DNA of 64,000 nt, taken from assembly GCA_038131955.1 (NCBI GenBank), contig JAYPQK010000013.1, forward strand, positions 1 to 64,000. Direction: 5' to 3'. Position numbers and translations under genes: made by a program. The DNA comes from SHAN690 sp038131955 (GTDB lineage Bacteria > Bacteroidota > Bacteroidia > Flavobacteriales_G > Salibacteraceae). The notes under the pieces were generated by a model. It was given only the letters and a program-made list of their open reading frames with translations, searched no databases and was not told where the DNA came from. Positions 50,148-58,141 of this stretch are shown piece after piece (within the stretch, counting starts at the first letter, position 1; the number at the start of each line of letters is the position of its first letter).

Positions 50148-50966
50148 ATGGGAAAGATCATAGCTATTGCGAATCAAAAAGGCGGTGTAGGAAAGACCAC
50201 CACCAGTATCAACCTAGCTGCAGCGTTGGGTGTACTCGAAAAGAAGACACTAATCGTAGACGCTGACCCTCAGGCGAATTCCACTTCGGGAGTCGGTTTT
50301 GAGCCGCGCAACGTGCGCACCAGCATCTATGAATGCATCATCAATCAGGTTGAACCGAAGGATATTATCCTACACACCAAAAGCCCGAACCTCGACATCT
50401 TGCCAGCTCACATCGACCTGGTAGGTGCGGAGATCGAGATGATCAATCTTCCTAATCGTGAGCGCATGATGCGTATGGCGTTGAACAAGGTGAAGGACGA
50501 CTATGATTTCGTCATCATTGACTGTTCGCCTTCTCTCGGTTTGATTACCGTCAACGCCCTTACGGCAGCTGACAGCGTTATCGTTCCCGTTCAGTGTGAA
50601 TATTTCGCCTTGGAAGGACTCGGCAAGCTGTTGAACACGATCAAGATCGTGCAGAGCCGTTTGAACCAAGACCTCAGCATCGAAGGAATGCTTTTGACCA
50701 TGTACGATCAACGCCTCCGATTGGCCAATCAGGTCGTCGAAGAGGTGAAGATGCACTTCCAGCAATTGGTCTTCGATACCATCATCCATCGCAACACTCG
50801 ATTGGGCGAAGCTCCATCGCATGGTGAAACGATCATTACCCACGACGCCTCTAGTACCGGATCGATCAACTACTTGAACCTAGCTCGTGAGATCCTGCAG
50901 AAGAATGAGATGACACGCATCAGTGAGAAGGATAAAATCGTAGAGGAGTACAATGGCGAATCCTAA
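50148..50966 (+). CDS. parA: Chromosome-partitioning ATPase ParA/Soj
   Basis: Walker-type ATPase that moves or positions the origin region by its interaction with ParB-parS. The 272-residue protein has the deviant Walker A IANQKGGVGKTTTSINLAAA, the A' motif IVDADPQANSTSG and the Walker B VIIDCSPSLGLITVNAL. Its length and the lack of an N-terminal HTH mark the chromosomal type. It overlaps parB by 14 nt. No parS site (TGTTTCACGTGAAACA) stands out in the window, and none of the usual origin-linked genes (dnaA, gidA) is near. Confidence 0.97.
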   Translation: MGKIIAIANQKGGVGKTTTSINLAAALGVLEKKTLIVDADPQANSTSGVGFEPRNVRTSIYECIINQVEPKDIILHTKSPNLDILPAHIDLVGAEIEMINLPNRERMMRMALNKVKDDYDFVIIDCSPSLGLITVNALTAADSVIVPVQCEYFALEGLGKLLNTIKIVQSRLNQDLSIEGMLLTMYDQRLRLANQVVEEVKMHFQQLVFDTIIHRNTRLGEAPSHGETIITHDASSTGSINYLNLAREILQKNEMTRISEKDKIVEEYNGES

Positions 50967-51858
50967 GAAAAGCGCCCTCGGTAGAGGCCTTAGCGCTCTG
51001 CTGGAGGACGACGCAACCGATATTACTCGTTCTGGAGGACTCTCTGGAGGTGCCGTTGGAAGCATCAGCGAGATCAAGATCTCTCAGGTGGAAGCCAACC
51101 CGTTCCAGCCGCGTTCTCGCTTTGAGAGCAATGCGTTGGAAGAACTGGCGGAAAGCATCCGTCAACACGGCGTGATCCAACCAGTGACCGTCCGCAAGGT
51201 GGGCAACGACACGTACCAGCTCATCAGCGGTGAGCGTCGATTCCGTGCCACTCAGTTGGCTGGACTGACCATGATTCCGGCCTACATCCGTGTGGCGAAC
51301 GACCAAGCCATGCTAGAATTGGCTTTGGTCGAAAACATCCAGCGAGAGGACCTCAACCCGATCGAAGTAGCGATCAGCTACAAGCGTCTTCTTGACGAGT
51401 GCGACCTGACCCACGAAGGATTGAGTGAAAAGATCAGCAAGAGTCGATCCAATATCACCAACTTCCTGCGTCTGCTCAAGCTTCCACCCGAGATCCAAAT
51501 GGCATTGACCAAAGGCAGTATCTCCATGGGCCATGCCCGCGCTCTGATCAACGTGGATGACCGTGCCAAGCAACTGGAGATCTTCGAACGCATCATCGAT
51601 GAAGTATTGAGCGTACGCGACGTAGAGAACCTCGCTAGAAAGGCCAAGAAGCCAAAGGAGAACCAGAACGAAGCGCAGCTTAAGAAAGACTACTACCGCG
51701 ACGCTAAGTACGGGATCAGTCAAGCCTTGAATGCGAAGGTGGAGATGAAGTTCTTGCCCAAGGGAAATGGTAAGATCATGATTGACTTCGTCAATGAGCA
51801 CGACCTCAATCGACTCATTGCCTTGCTTCAATCACAATACAATACGCCGAATTACTAA
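50953..51858 (+). CDS. parB: Chromosome-partitioning protein ParB/Spo0J
   Basis: CTP-dependent DNA clamp that loads at parS. The 301-residue protein has the N-terminal KSALGRGLSALL, the ParB/Srx domain with ANPFQPRSRFE and the CTP-binding YQLISGERRFRATQLAG, ALVENIQREDLNPIEVAISY, an HTH region with EGLSEKISKSRSNITNFLRL, KGSISMGHARALI, and the C-terminal dimerisation part (FLPKGNGKIMIDF). The start overlaps parA. DUF5683 and dapB follow on the same strand, the usual Bacteroidota order. Confidence 0.97.
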   Translation: MANPKKSALGRGLSALLEDDATDITRSGGLSGGAVGSISEIKISQVEANPFQPRSRFESNALEELAESIRQHGVIQPVTVRKVGNDTYQLISGERRFRATQLAGLTMIPAYIRVANDQAMLELALVENIQREDLNPIEVAISYKRLLDECDLTHEGLSEKISKSRSNITNFLRLLKLPPEIQMALTKGSISMGHARALINVDDRAKQLEIFERIIDEVLSVRDVENLARKAKKPKENQNEAQLKKDYYRDAKYGISQALNAKVEMKFLPKGNGKIMIDFVNEHDLNRLIALLQSQYNTPNY

Positions 51859-51907
51859 CGGCTAGAAAGAATAGTCGGCTGATTATCGCGTTACTTTGCA
51901 CCTGAGC

Positions 51908-52498
51908 ATGGTTTCCTTGCGCACATACGGCATCGTTTTCCTCTTCTTACTTTTTGGACATGCAGTGACTGCCCAGCAGGCTGATAGTACCCAAACGGAA
52001 TCGGTAGTAAAACAAAAGCAACGCAAGGTCCGCGATCCGAAGAAGGCGGCGCTATTCTCTGCCGTTGCACCCGGAGGTGGACAGATCTACAACGGTCGCT
52101 TTTGGAAACTACCCTTTGTGTATGGGGCGTTAGGAACAGTTACCTATCTGTATTTCGACAACCGAAGCATTTATCGTGAGTTTCGCGCGGCGTACATCAA
52201 TGACCTCAACTTTGAGGACCCGAACTATGAGCCATCCATCTATGCGGCACAGAATATTCAGGCGTCGACCTTACGTGCCAAGGCTGACGAGGCTCGGCTC
52301 AATATGGAATATTGCATCATTGGCTTTGCGGCCGTCTATGCCTTACAGATCATTGATGCCACGGTTGACGCCCATTTATCATCGTTTGACGTGGGTGACG
52401 ACCTCAGTTTAGACTGGCATCCGACGATCCAGCCCGCCTTCCAGCCGGGAAAACCTACAGGAATGATGACGGGATTCAACTTGAATTTCAGATTTTAG
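51908..52498 (+). CDS. DUF5683 domain protein
   Basis: A 196-residue envelope protein of unknown function that in Bacteroidota is regularly encoded between parB and dapB. It has a signal peptide (YGIVFLFLLFGHAVTAQQ), a basic segment (KQKQRKVRDPKKAALFSAV), the signature PGGGQIYNGRFWKLPFVYGA with a hydrophobic helix, a second hydrophobic segment (IIGFAAVYALQIIDATVDAH), and a C-terminus ending FNLNFRF like an outer-membrane strand. The frame is open from a TTG at 51896; I prefer the ATG at 51908, which gives a clean signal peptide. Confidence 0.88.
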   Translation: MVSLRTYGIVFLFLLFGHAVTAQQADSTQTESVVKQKQRKVRDPKKAALFSAVAPGGGQIYNGRFWKLPFVYGALGTVTYLYFDNRSIYREFRAAYINDLNFEDPNYEPSIYAAQNIQASTLRAKADEARLNMEYCIIGFAAVYALQIIDATVDAHLSSFDVGDDLSLDWHPTIQPAFQPGKPTGMMTGFNLNFRF

Positions 52499-52535
52499 TA
52501 GAACAAAGCATTCGAAACAACCTACTTCTACTCAC

Positions 52536-53249
52536 ATGAACATCGGAATCATAGGCTACGGAAAGATGGGCGTAGCCATCAAAGAGATCGCCCTGGAGCG
52601 CGGTCATACCATCGTTGCCAAGCTCACTTCATCTTCTCCTGACGAGGATTGGGACCAATTGAACGATGCGGATGTATGCATCGAATTCACCAAGCCGGAT
52701 TCAGCGTTGGAGAATTTCAAGTACTGCATGGAAAACGGCTTTGCGCTGGTCACCGGAACCACGGGTTGGTACGACCACATGGACAAGGTAGAGCGCTGGC
52801 AAGAGAAGTACCACGGAAGCTTCTTCTGGGCATCCAACTTTAGTATCGGCGTCAACCTGTTCTGGCAGATCAATCGTCGCTTGGCTGAATTGATGAACGA
52901 CCAACCCGACTATACGGTTTCCATCGAAGAGATCCACCATACAGAGAAGAAGGATTCACCCAGCGGCACGGCCATCACTACGGCCGATCAGATCCTCAAG
53001 GCGATCCCAGACCTGCGAGGATGGAAGCTTTCAGAAGACGAGCCCGATGGCGATGAGATCGAGATCGTAGCCAAGCGCGAACCCGAAGTAAAAGGAACCC
53101 ACATTGTTTCCTACGAAAGCGACATCGACAAGATCGAGATCAAGCATGAAGCCAAGTCACGCAAAGGATTTGCATTAGGAGCAGTACTCGCCGCTGAGTT
53201 CCTCCACGGCCAGCACGGCTTCTTCACCATGGAGGATATGCTGGGGTAA
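52536..53249 (+). CDS. dapB: 4-hydroxy-tetrahydrodipicolinate reductase
   Basis: NAD(P)H-dependent step of lysine and meso-diaminopimelate synthesis. The 237-residue protein has the Rossmann motif IGIIGYGKMGVAIKEIA, DVCIEFTKPDSALEN, VTGTTGWYDHM, ASNFSIGVNLFWQINR, and the substrate site EEIHHTEKKDSPSGTAITTA (EIHH...K..SPSGTA) and EPEVKGTHIVSYES. It is short compared with E. coli DapB (273), as is usual in this phylum. A hexamer array begins 2 nt after its stop codon, and the lepB gene that often follows is missing here. Confidence 0.96.
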   Translation: MNIGIIGYGKMGVAIKEIALERGHTIVAKLTSSSPDEDWDQLNDADVCIEFTKPDSALENFKYCMENGFALVTGTTGWYDHMDKVERWQEKYHGSFFWASNFSIGVNLFWQINRRLAELMNDQPDYTVSIEEIHHTEKKDSPSGTAITTADQILKAIPDLRGWKLSEDEPDGDEIEIVAKREPEVKGTHIVSYESDIDKIEIKHEAKSRKGFALGAVLAAEFLHGQHGFFTMEDMLG

Positions 53250-53250
53250 C

Positions 53251-53286
53251 TGCAACCTCAACTGCAATCTCAACTGCAACTGCTAT
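53251..53286. repeat. Hexamer array directly after dapB
   Basis: Six units: tgcaac, ctcaac, tgcaat, ctcaac, tgcaac, tgctat. It begins 1 nt after the dapB stop codon. The units are the same as those coding PQPQLQ in ftsK and QSQLQ in the TPR gene. Confidence 0.8.
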
Positions 53287-53322
53287 CTTTTCTGAACGAT
53301 CAATTGAGGGGAAACCGAAGCA

Positions 53323-53900
53323 ATGATGAACGAAAAGTACTACCACACGAAAGAATCTGTCCAGGAATACATTCGGCTGGCGCAGGGGGTCAATGGTGAA
53401 GGATTAATCAAGCGTTTAAACGAATTCTTGCCATCGCAGTCAGTCATGCTCGAACTTGGATCGGGCCCTGGAACGGACTGGAACATCCTAAACAAGCGCT
53501 ATCAGGTTGTCGGGTCAGACAACTCCAAGCAATTTCTAGAGCATCTTGCCTCCACCCTACCGCATGGAACTTTTCTTGAATTGGATGCCGTGACCCTTCA
53601 AACGGAAAAGCACTTTGACGGAATTTATTCCAACAAGGTTCTGCATCATCTCACAACAGACGAACTCAATCTCTCCATCAAGCGTCAAGCGTCGATCTTA
53701 AACGACGGCGGACTCGTCTGTCATTCCTTCTAGAAAGGAGAAGGCTCAGAAGACTTCAAGGGCATGTTTGTGCAGTACCATTCGGAAGAGTCGCTAAAAG
53801 ATCTCTTTCAAGGTCATTTTAAGATCATCGTCTAGAGGAATATGCTGAATTCGATGAAGGAGACTCTATCCTTCTCATCGCTGAAAAGCGCTCTCTATAA
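53323..53900 (+). pseudogene. Class I SAM-dependent methyltransferase, broken
   Basis: The frame opens at ATG 53323 and shows a methyltransferase fold: VMLELGSGPGTDWNI (motif I), VVGSDNSKQFLEHLAS, FLELDAV and GIYSNKVLHHLTTDELN. It stops at TAG 53731-53733, at a place where the next residues (KGEGSEDFKGMFVQYHSEES) continue in the same frame; TGG to TAG (Trp to stop) would explain it. About 100 nt later, after FKIIV, the sense frame shifts (one base missing) into EEYAEFDEGDSILLIAEKR and ends at TAA 53898-53900. So two lesions interrupt a protein of about 190 residues. Decay is the simplest reading; sequence error is the alternative. Confidence 0.75.
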
Positions 53901-53975
53901 CCTCAGAATTCCTCCACAAACAGATATGGTCTCTTTTGAGTTTTCATCCTTAGCCCAAGCGAGGTAAGAGAGCTA

Positions 53976-54005
53976 GATTGAGGTTGAAGTTGAAGTTGAG
54001 GTTAA
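53976..54005. repeat. Hexamer array directly after the HTTM gene
   Basis: Five units: gattga, ggttga, agttga, agttga, ggttaa. It touches the stop codon of the minus-strand HTTM gene (54006-54008), just as the array at 53251 follows the dapB stop codon. Confidence 0.75.
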
Positions 54006-54905
54006 TCACCCCCTCACCCACTTCCGTCCCATCAGTCTGAGCACAAAGAGTCGATCCATGATCCAGCGGGCCGTGTTCGGATTGAGGAAGATCGTGTACG
54101 CGGCTACCATGAACAGGCCGAAGTCGGCGATGCCCATCAGGAAGGCGATCATGAGGTGAAATGCAAGTCCGACCGTGAGTAAGTATCTCCTGATCGGACG
54201 GATCCAGATCAAGACGGGGAATAGCAGCTGATACCCAAATCCGATGTAGTTACCAATGATCAAGTACCAGGTGTTGTGTGTCATGGATTCGGCCAGCCAG
54301 TCGAACCCAAAGTCCTTCCAAGAGAGCGACAGCAACAGCGCCTCCCCACTCCACCAAAGGTCGCCGGTCGTTTTCCAATACCCTGACACCAGATACATGA
54401 ACGCGATCTCCACCCAGATGGCGTAAAAGCCCAGATGATGAAGCAATCGCTTGGCGGACGGCAGTCGGCCTTCGCTTAGATCTGGAACTTTGAAGAGGAC
54501 AATGTGAAAGAAGAGCAACTGCTGATACAAATGATGGCCGCCCGAACTGATCGCTACATTCCCGAAGTGCAGCAGGACGTATAAGTACCAAACCATGCCA
54601 CGGGTGACGACATTGTGTCGACCAAACATCCCCAGAACCAGCAGGATCAAGAAAGGGATCGCAATCCATAGATAGTAAGGACGGATGGCCGGGTTGTTCA
54701 ACAGCATCGCAAAGCGATCAAGCCCACCGTAGGGATCGTAAAGCACATGCACCCAATCATCGCCCCAGATCACGTCGCCGATGAAAAGGAGCTTGATGGT
54801 ACTCCAGATCAAGGTCAAGTAGACAAAGCGGATGAACACCTCCGAAACCGGTTGGATCCTCAGTTCTGTCTGCCACCTCTCTATGCCCCGTTGCAGCCAA
54901 TTCAT
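54006..54905 (-). CDS. HTTM-domain multi-pass membrane protein (SdpB / gamma-carboxylase related)
   Basis: The 299-residue protein has about seven or eight membrane helices and the look of the HTTM family, named for its relation to vitamin-K-dependent gamma-glutamyl carboxylase. It has an N-terminal amphipathic segment with RFVYLTLIWSTIKLLF, VLYDPYGGLDRFAMLL, a central LLHFGNVAISSGGHHLYQQL with paired His, EIAFMYLVSGYWKTTGDLWW, and the C-terminal AFHLMIAFLMGIADFGLFMV. Family members include Bacillus SdpB, needed to mature the SDP toxin. It overlaps the upstream partner gene by 4 nt. The reaction and substrate are unknown. Confidence 0.75.
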   Translation of the reverse strand: MNWLQRGIERWQTELRIQPVSEVFIRFVYLTLIWSTIKLLFIGDVIWGDDWVHVLYDPYGGLDRFAMLLNNPAIRPYYLWIAIPFLILLVLGMFGRHNVVTRGMVWYLYVLLHFGNVAISSGGHHLYQQLLFFHIVLFKVPDLSEGRLPSAKRLLHHLGFYAIWVEIAFMYLVSGYWKTTGDLWWSGEALLLSLSWKDFGFDWLAESMTHNTWYLIIGNYIGFGYQLLFPVLIWIRPIRRYLLTVGLAFHLMIAFLMGIADFGLFMVAAYTIFLNPNTARWIMDRLFVLRLMGRKWVRG

Positions 54906-55492
54906 GGTTCAAATGACTTTACAGGATACGGTTGAAAGAGGGTGAACGAACGGATCTCGCCATCCTGAACACGGTGGTGCTCGGTCATCACCCCCACCTG
55001 TAGGGCTTCGACATCTCCGGAATCTGCATAGGGAGATAAACGCATGACATAGCGTTCGGCGGTCTTGTAGGCGGGTAACTCAAACCAAAGCGAATCGGTG
55101 GCCTCCTCTTGAAGGTGCACCGCTTGTGCGCCTACGAAAAGGTTCGTTCCCATCCAGTTGACGATGCGATACATATCACCGCTATTTCCGAGGCGATTCG
55201 CCCAATGCCCTTGTTGGTATTGGTAGACCGGCTGGTGCCATGCACTCCACTCTCCGTCCTCTTTGACACGATACAGAAACGAGTGAATTTGATCCGTGGG
55301 ATCCGGGGCGAACATCTTATAATTCTGAAAGAACCAGGGAACCACGTAGCGATCGGCGAGTTTGACCACGGGATAAGGCATGGTCTCTTTCCCAAACTCA
55401 TAGATCACCACGGCGGAGAGGTGAGCCAAAAAGATGACCACAAACAGCCAAGAAAGCCAGGATGGAAGCGTCCGAATACTGCGATTTTGCAT
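54902..55492 (-). CDS. Membrane-anchored partner of the HTTM protein (SdpA/DUF5819-like)
   Basis: A 196-residue protein with one N-terminal membrane helix (about residues 14-34, LFVVIFLAHLSAVVIYEF) and a soluble outer domain. The motif VVPWFFQNYKMFAPDPTDQ resembles the QNWxxFAPxP signature that I recall from DUF5819 and from SdpA-type proteins encoded beside HTTM genes. The rest (WSAWHQPVYQYQQGHWANRL, then a beta-rich tail) has no catalytic motif I can name. The 4-nt overlap with the HTTM gene shows they act together. The family name is from memory and should be checked. Confidence 0.6.
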   Translation of the reverse strand: MQNRSIRTLPSWLSWLFVVIFLAHLSAVVIYEFGKETMPYPVVKLADRYVVPWFFQNYKMFAPDPTDQIHSFLYRVKEDGEWSAWHQPVYQYQQGHWANRLGNSGDMYRIVNWMGTNLFVGAQAVHLQEEATDSLWFELPAYKTAERYVMRLSPYADSGDVEALQVGVMTEHHRVQDGEIRSFTLFQPYPVKSFEP

Positions 55493-55502
55493 GGGCTTTC
55501 AC

Positions 55503-55510
55503 TACATTTG
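55503..55510 (+). promoter_or_regulatory. -7 element (TACATTTG) for glyA
   Basis: Perfect TAnnTTTG, 45 nt before the glyA ATG. The leader contains CCCGAAAATCGGG, a small hairpin (55517-55529). Confidence 0.45.
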
Positions 55511-55555
55511 TCACTTCCCGAAAATCGGGCCTAGACATCGACTAAATTACACTTT

Positions 55556-56830
55556 ATGAAGCGTGATCAACAGGTTTTCGACCTCATTCAAGAAGAACGT
55601 GAACGGCAAACGCATGGCATCGAATTGATTGCCTCTGAAAATTTTGTGAGCGACCAAGTGATGGAAGCCATGGGTTCTGTGATGACCAATAAATACGCCG
55701 AGGGCTACCCCGGAAAGCGGTATTATGGTGGTTGTGAGATCGTTGACCAGACCGAACAACTCGCGATCGATCGCGCAAAGGCCCTCTTTGGAGCCGAGTA
55801 TGTCAATGTGCAGCCTCATAGCGGTGCGCAGGCCAATGCTGCTGTTTTCCTAGCGTGCTTGCAAGCGGGAGACCCGATCCTAGGATTCGACCTCTCCCAC
55901 GGAGGACACCTCACCCACGGTAGTCCGGTCAATTTTAGCGGAAAGCTTTACAAGAGTCACTTCTACGGTGTGGAAGAAGCCACCGGTGTGATCGATTACG
56001 ACAAGGTGGAAGCTACAGCCAAAGAGGTAAAACCAAAGATGATCATCTGCGGCGCATCCGCCTACAGTCGCGACTGGGATTACGAGCGACTCCGCGCCAT
56101 TGCTGATTCGGTTGGAGCCCTGCTTCTCGCGGATATCTCACACCCTTCCGGACTGATCGCCAAGGGCATATTGAAAGACCCACTACCCCACTGCCATATC
56201 GTGACCACCACAACGCACAAAACCTTGCGAGGTCCACGTGGTGGAATGATCATGATGGGAAAAGACTTCGATAATCCATGGGGGTTGAAAACGCCTAAAG
56301 GGGTGATTCGAAAGATGAGTGCTATCCTCGATAGCGGTGTTTTCCCTGGAACACAAGGGGGACCTTTGGAACATGTGATTGCATCCAAAGCAGTCGCTTA
56401 CGGCGAAGCCCTCACAGATGAATACATGAATTACTGCTTGCAGGTGGTGAAGAACGCATCGGTCATGGCCGATGAGTTCGTCAAGCGCGACTACAAGGTC
56501 ATCTCTGGAGGAACAGACAACCACCTCATGCTGATCGACCTGCGCAATAAGGACATCACCGGAAAGGAAGCAGAGCAAGCGCTTGTGGCCGCCGACATTA
56601 CGGTGAACAAGAACATGGTGCCGTTTGACGATAAGAGTCCATTCGTGACCTCTGGTATCCGTGTCGGTACGGCGGCGATCACCACTCGCGGTCTTACAGA
56701 AAAGCAGATTCCTTGGATCGTTAGCTTGATCGACCGTGTGATCACCAGCAAGGGTGACGAAGGTGTCATTGCCGAAGTAAAGAAAGAAGTGAATGAAGAA
56801 ATGAGCAAGTACCCACTCTTCGCTCAATAA
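55556..56830 (+). CDS. glyA: Serine hydroxymethyltransferase
   Basis: PLP enzyme that converts serine and tetrahydrofolate to glycine and 5,10-methylene-THF. The 424-residue protein has HGIELIASENFVSDQVMEAM, NKYAEGYPGKRYYGGCE, NVQPHSGAQANAAVFLA, LADISHPSGLIAKG, and the PLP-binding lysine motif VTTTTHKTLRGPRGGMI. It has its own promoter (55503-55510). fahA follows 10 nt after the stop codon, so the two may share a transcript although they belong to different pathways. It supplies one-carbon units to folD. Confidence 0.98.
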   Translation: MKRDQQVFDLIQEERERQTHGIELIASENFVSDQVMEAMGSVMTNKYAEGYPGKRYYGGCEIVDQTEQLAIDRAKALFGAEYVNVQPHSGAQANAAVFLACLQAGDPILGFDLSHGGHLTHGSPVNFSGKLYKSHFYGVEEATGVIDYDKVEATAKEVKPKMIICGASAYSRDWDYERLRAIADSVGALLLADISHPSGLIAKGILKDPLPHCHIVTTTTHKTLRGPRGGMIMMGKDFDNPWGLKTPKGVIRKMSAILDSGVFPGTQGGPLEHVIASKAVAYGEALTDEYMNYCLQVVKNASVMADEFVKRDYKVISGGTDNHLMLIDLRNKDITGKEAEQALVAADITVNKNMVPFDDKSPFVTSGIRVGTAAITTRGLTEKQIPWIVSLIDRVITSKGDEGVIAEVKKEVNEEMSKYPLFAQ

Positions 56831-56840
56831 ATCAGAGACT

Positions 56841-58109
56841 ATGTTAGATTCGAATAATCCAAGAAGAGAAAGCTGGGTTGAGGTTCCCGAAGGCTCAGAC
56901 TTTCCGATTCAAAACCTTCCTTTCGGGATCCTTTCAAAGAATGGTGGACCTAAAAAAGTAGGCGTTGCGATCGGCGAATATGCCTTGGATCTTTCGGCTC
57001 TCTACGACTTCGGATTGATCGATCCAAGGGTCTATCACCACCATCATTTTGAGAACGCCTACCTCAATGACCTGCTAGACCTTGGGCAAGACAAGATCCG
57101 CGACCTGCGAGAACGTATATCGTTCCTCTTGAGTACCGAGACCAACGAGCTCAAGAACAACACAAAGCGAGAATTATTCTTGGTAAAGACCAGCGAACTG
57201 GACATGCACATGCCGGTGAAGGTGGGCGATTACACGGACTTCTATTCGAGTGAGGATCACGCCCGAAATGTCGGCACGATGTTCCGCGATCCGGATAATG
57301 CCCTGCTGCCGAACTGGAAGCACATACCGGTGGGATACCATGGCCGTGCATCTTCGATCATTCTTTCCGTACAACCGATCCACCGTCCGTTGGGGCAACA
57401 ATTGCCTGCCGATTCGGATACGCCGGTCTTCGGACCGAGCAAGCTTCTAGACTTCGAGTTGGAAATGGCTTTTGTGACCTATCCGGGTAAGCCGCTAGGA
57501 GAGCGCATCACCACCTCAGAAGCCAAGAACTACATCTTCGGTATGTGCATCTTCAACGATTGGAGTGCACGAGACATACAGAAGTGGGAATATGTGCCAC
57601 TCGGACCATTCCTAGCCAAGAACTTCGCTTCTTCCATCTCTCCTTGGTTAGTGACAATGGATGCATTGGAGCCCTTCAAGGTAAGCGGTCCAAAGCAAGA
57701 CCCAGAAGTGCTTCCTTACCTCAAATATGAAGGAGATCACCACTACGATATCAAGCTCGATGTGTATATCCAACCGGAAGGTGGCGAACCCTCCCTCATC
57801 AGCGAGAGCAACTACAAGTACATGTACTGGAACATGGTGCAACAACTGGCTCACCATTCGGTGAACGGATGCAACATCAATGGAGGTGATATGCTGGCTT
57901 CTGGAACCATCAGCGGTCCGGAACCTTCGAGCTACGGCTCGATGTTGGAATTGAGTTGGCGTGGAACGAAGCCTTTGAAACTCAACGATGGTTCCGAGCG
58001 CAAGTTCATTCAAGATGGCGACACCGTCATCATGAAAGGCTATTGTGAAAAGGACGGTATCCGCATCGGTTTCGGAGAAGTGAGCACCAAGGTGCTTCCG
58101 GCGAAATAA
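56841..58109 (+). CDS. fahA: Fumarylacetoacetase
   Basis: Last step of tyrosine degradation: hydrolysis of fumarylacetoacetate to fumarate and acetoacetate. The 422-residue protein has the N-terminal SH3-like FAH domain (about 1-120; IQNLPFGILSKNGGPKKVGV, ALDLSAL) and the catalytic domain with DYTDFYSSEDHARNVG, PVGYHGRASSIILS, LDFELEMAFV, NDWSARDIQKWEYVPLGPFL (metal ligands) and GTISGPEPSSYGSMLE. Length and motifs match the eukaryote-like FAH. Other tyrosine-degradation genes (hmgA, hppD) are not in the window. Confidence 0.97.
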   Translation: MLDSNNPRRESWVEVPEGSDFPIQNLPFGILSKNGGPKKVGVAIGEYALDLSALYDFGLIDPRVYHHHHFENAYLNDLLDLGQDKIRDLRERISFLLSTETNELKNNTKRELFLVKTSELDMHMPVKVGDYTDFYSSEDHARNVGTMFRDPDNALLPNWKHIPVGYHGRASSIILSVQPIHRPLGQQLPADSDTPVFGPSKLLDFELEMAFVTYPGKPLGERITTSEAKNYIFGMCIFNDWSARDIQKWEYVPLGPFLAKNFASSISPWLVTMDALEPFKVSGPKQDPEVLPYLKYEGDHHYDIKLDVYIQPEGGEPSLISESNYKYMYWNMVQQLAHHSVNGCNINGGDMLASGTISGPEPSSYGSMLELSWRGTKPLKLNDGSERKFIQDGDTVIMKGYCEKDGIRIGFGEVSTKVLPAK

Positions 58110-58141
58110 CTACCTTTAATAGATCAACGGCGCAACGAGGT

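Noticed and set aside
53731..53733. TAG in the methyltransferase gene as a recoded codon
   Set aside because: A separate frameshift follows about 100 nt later, and other genes here (purM-side murB, TPR protein) end normally in TAG, so decay or error is simpler.
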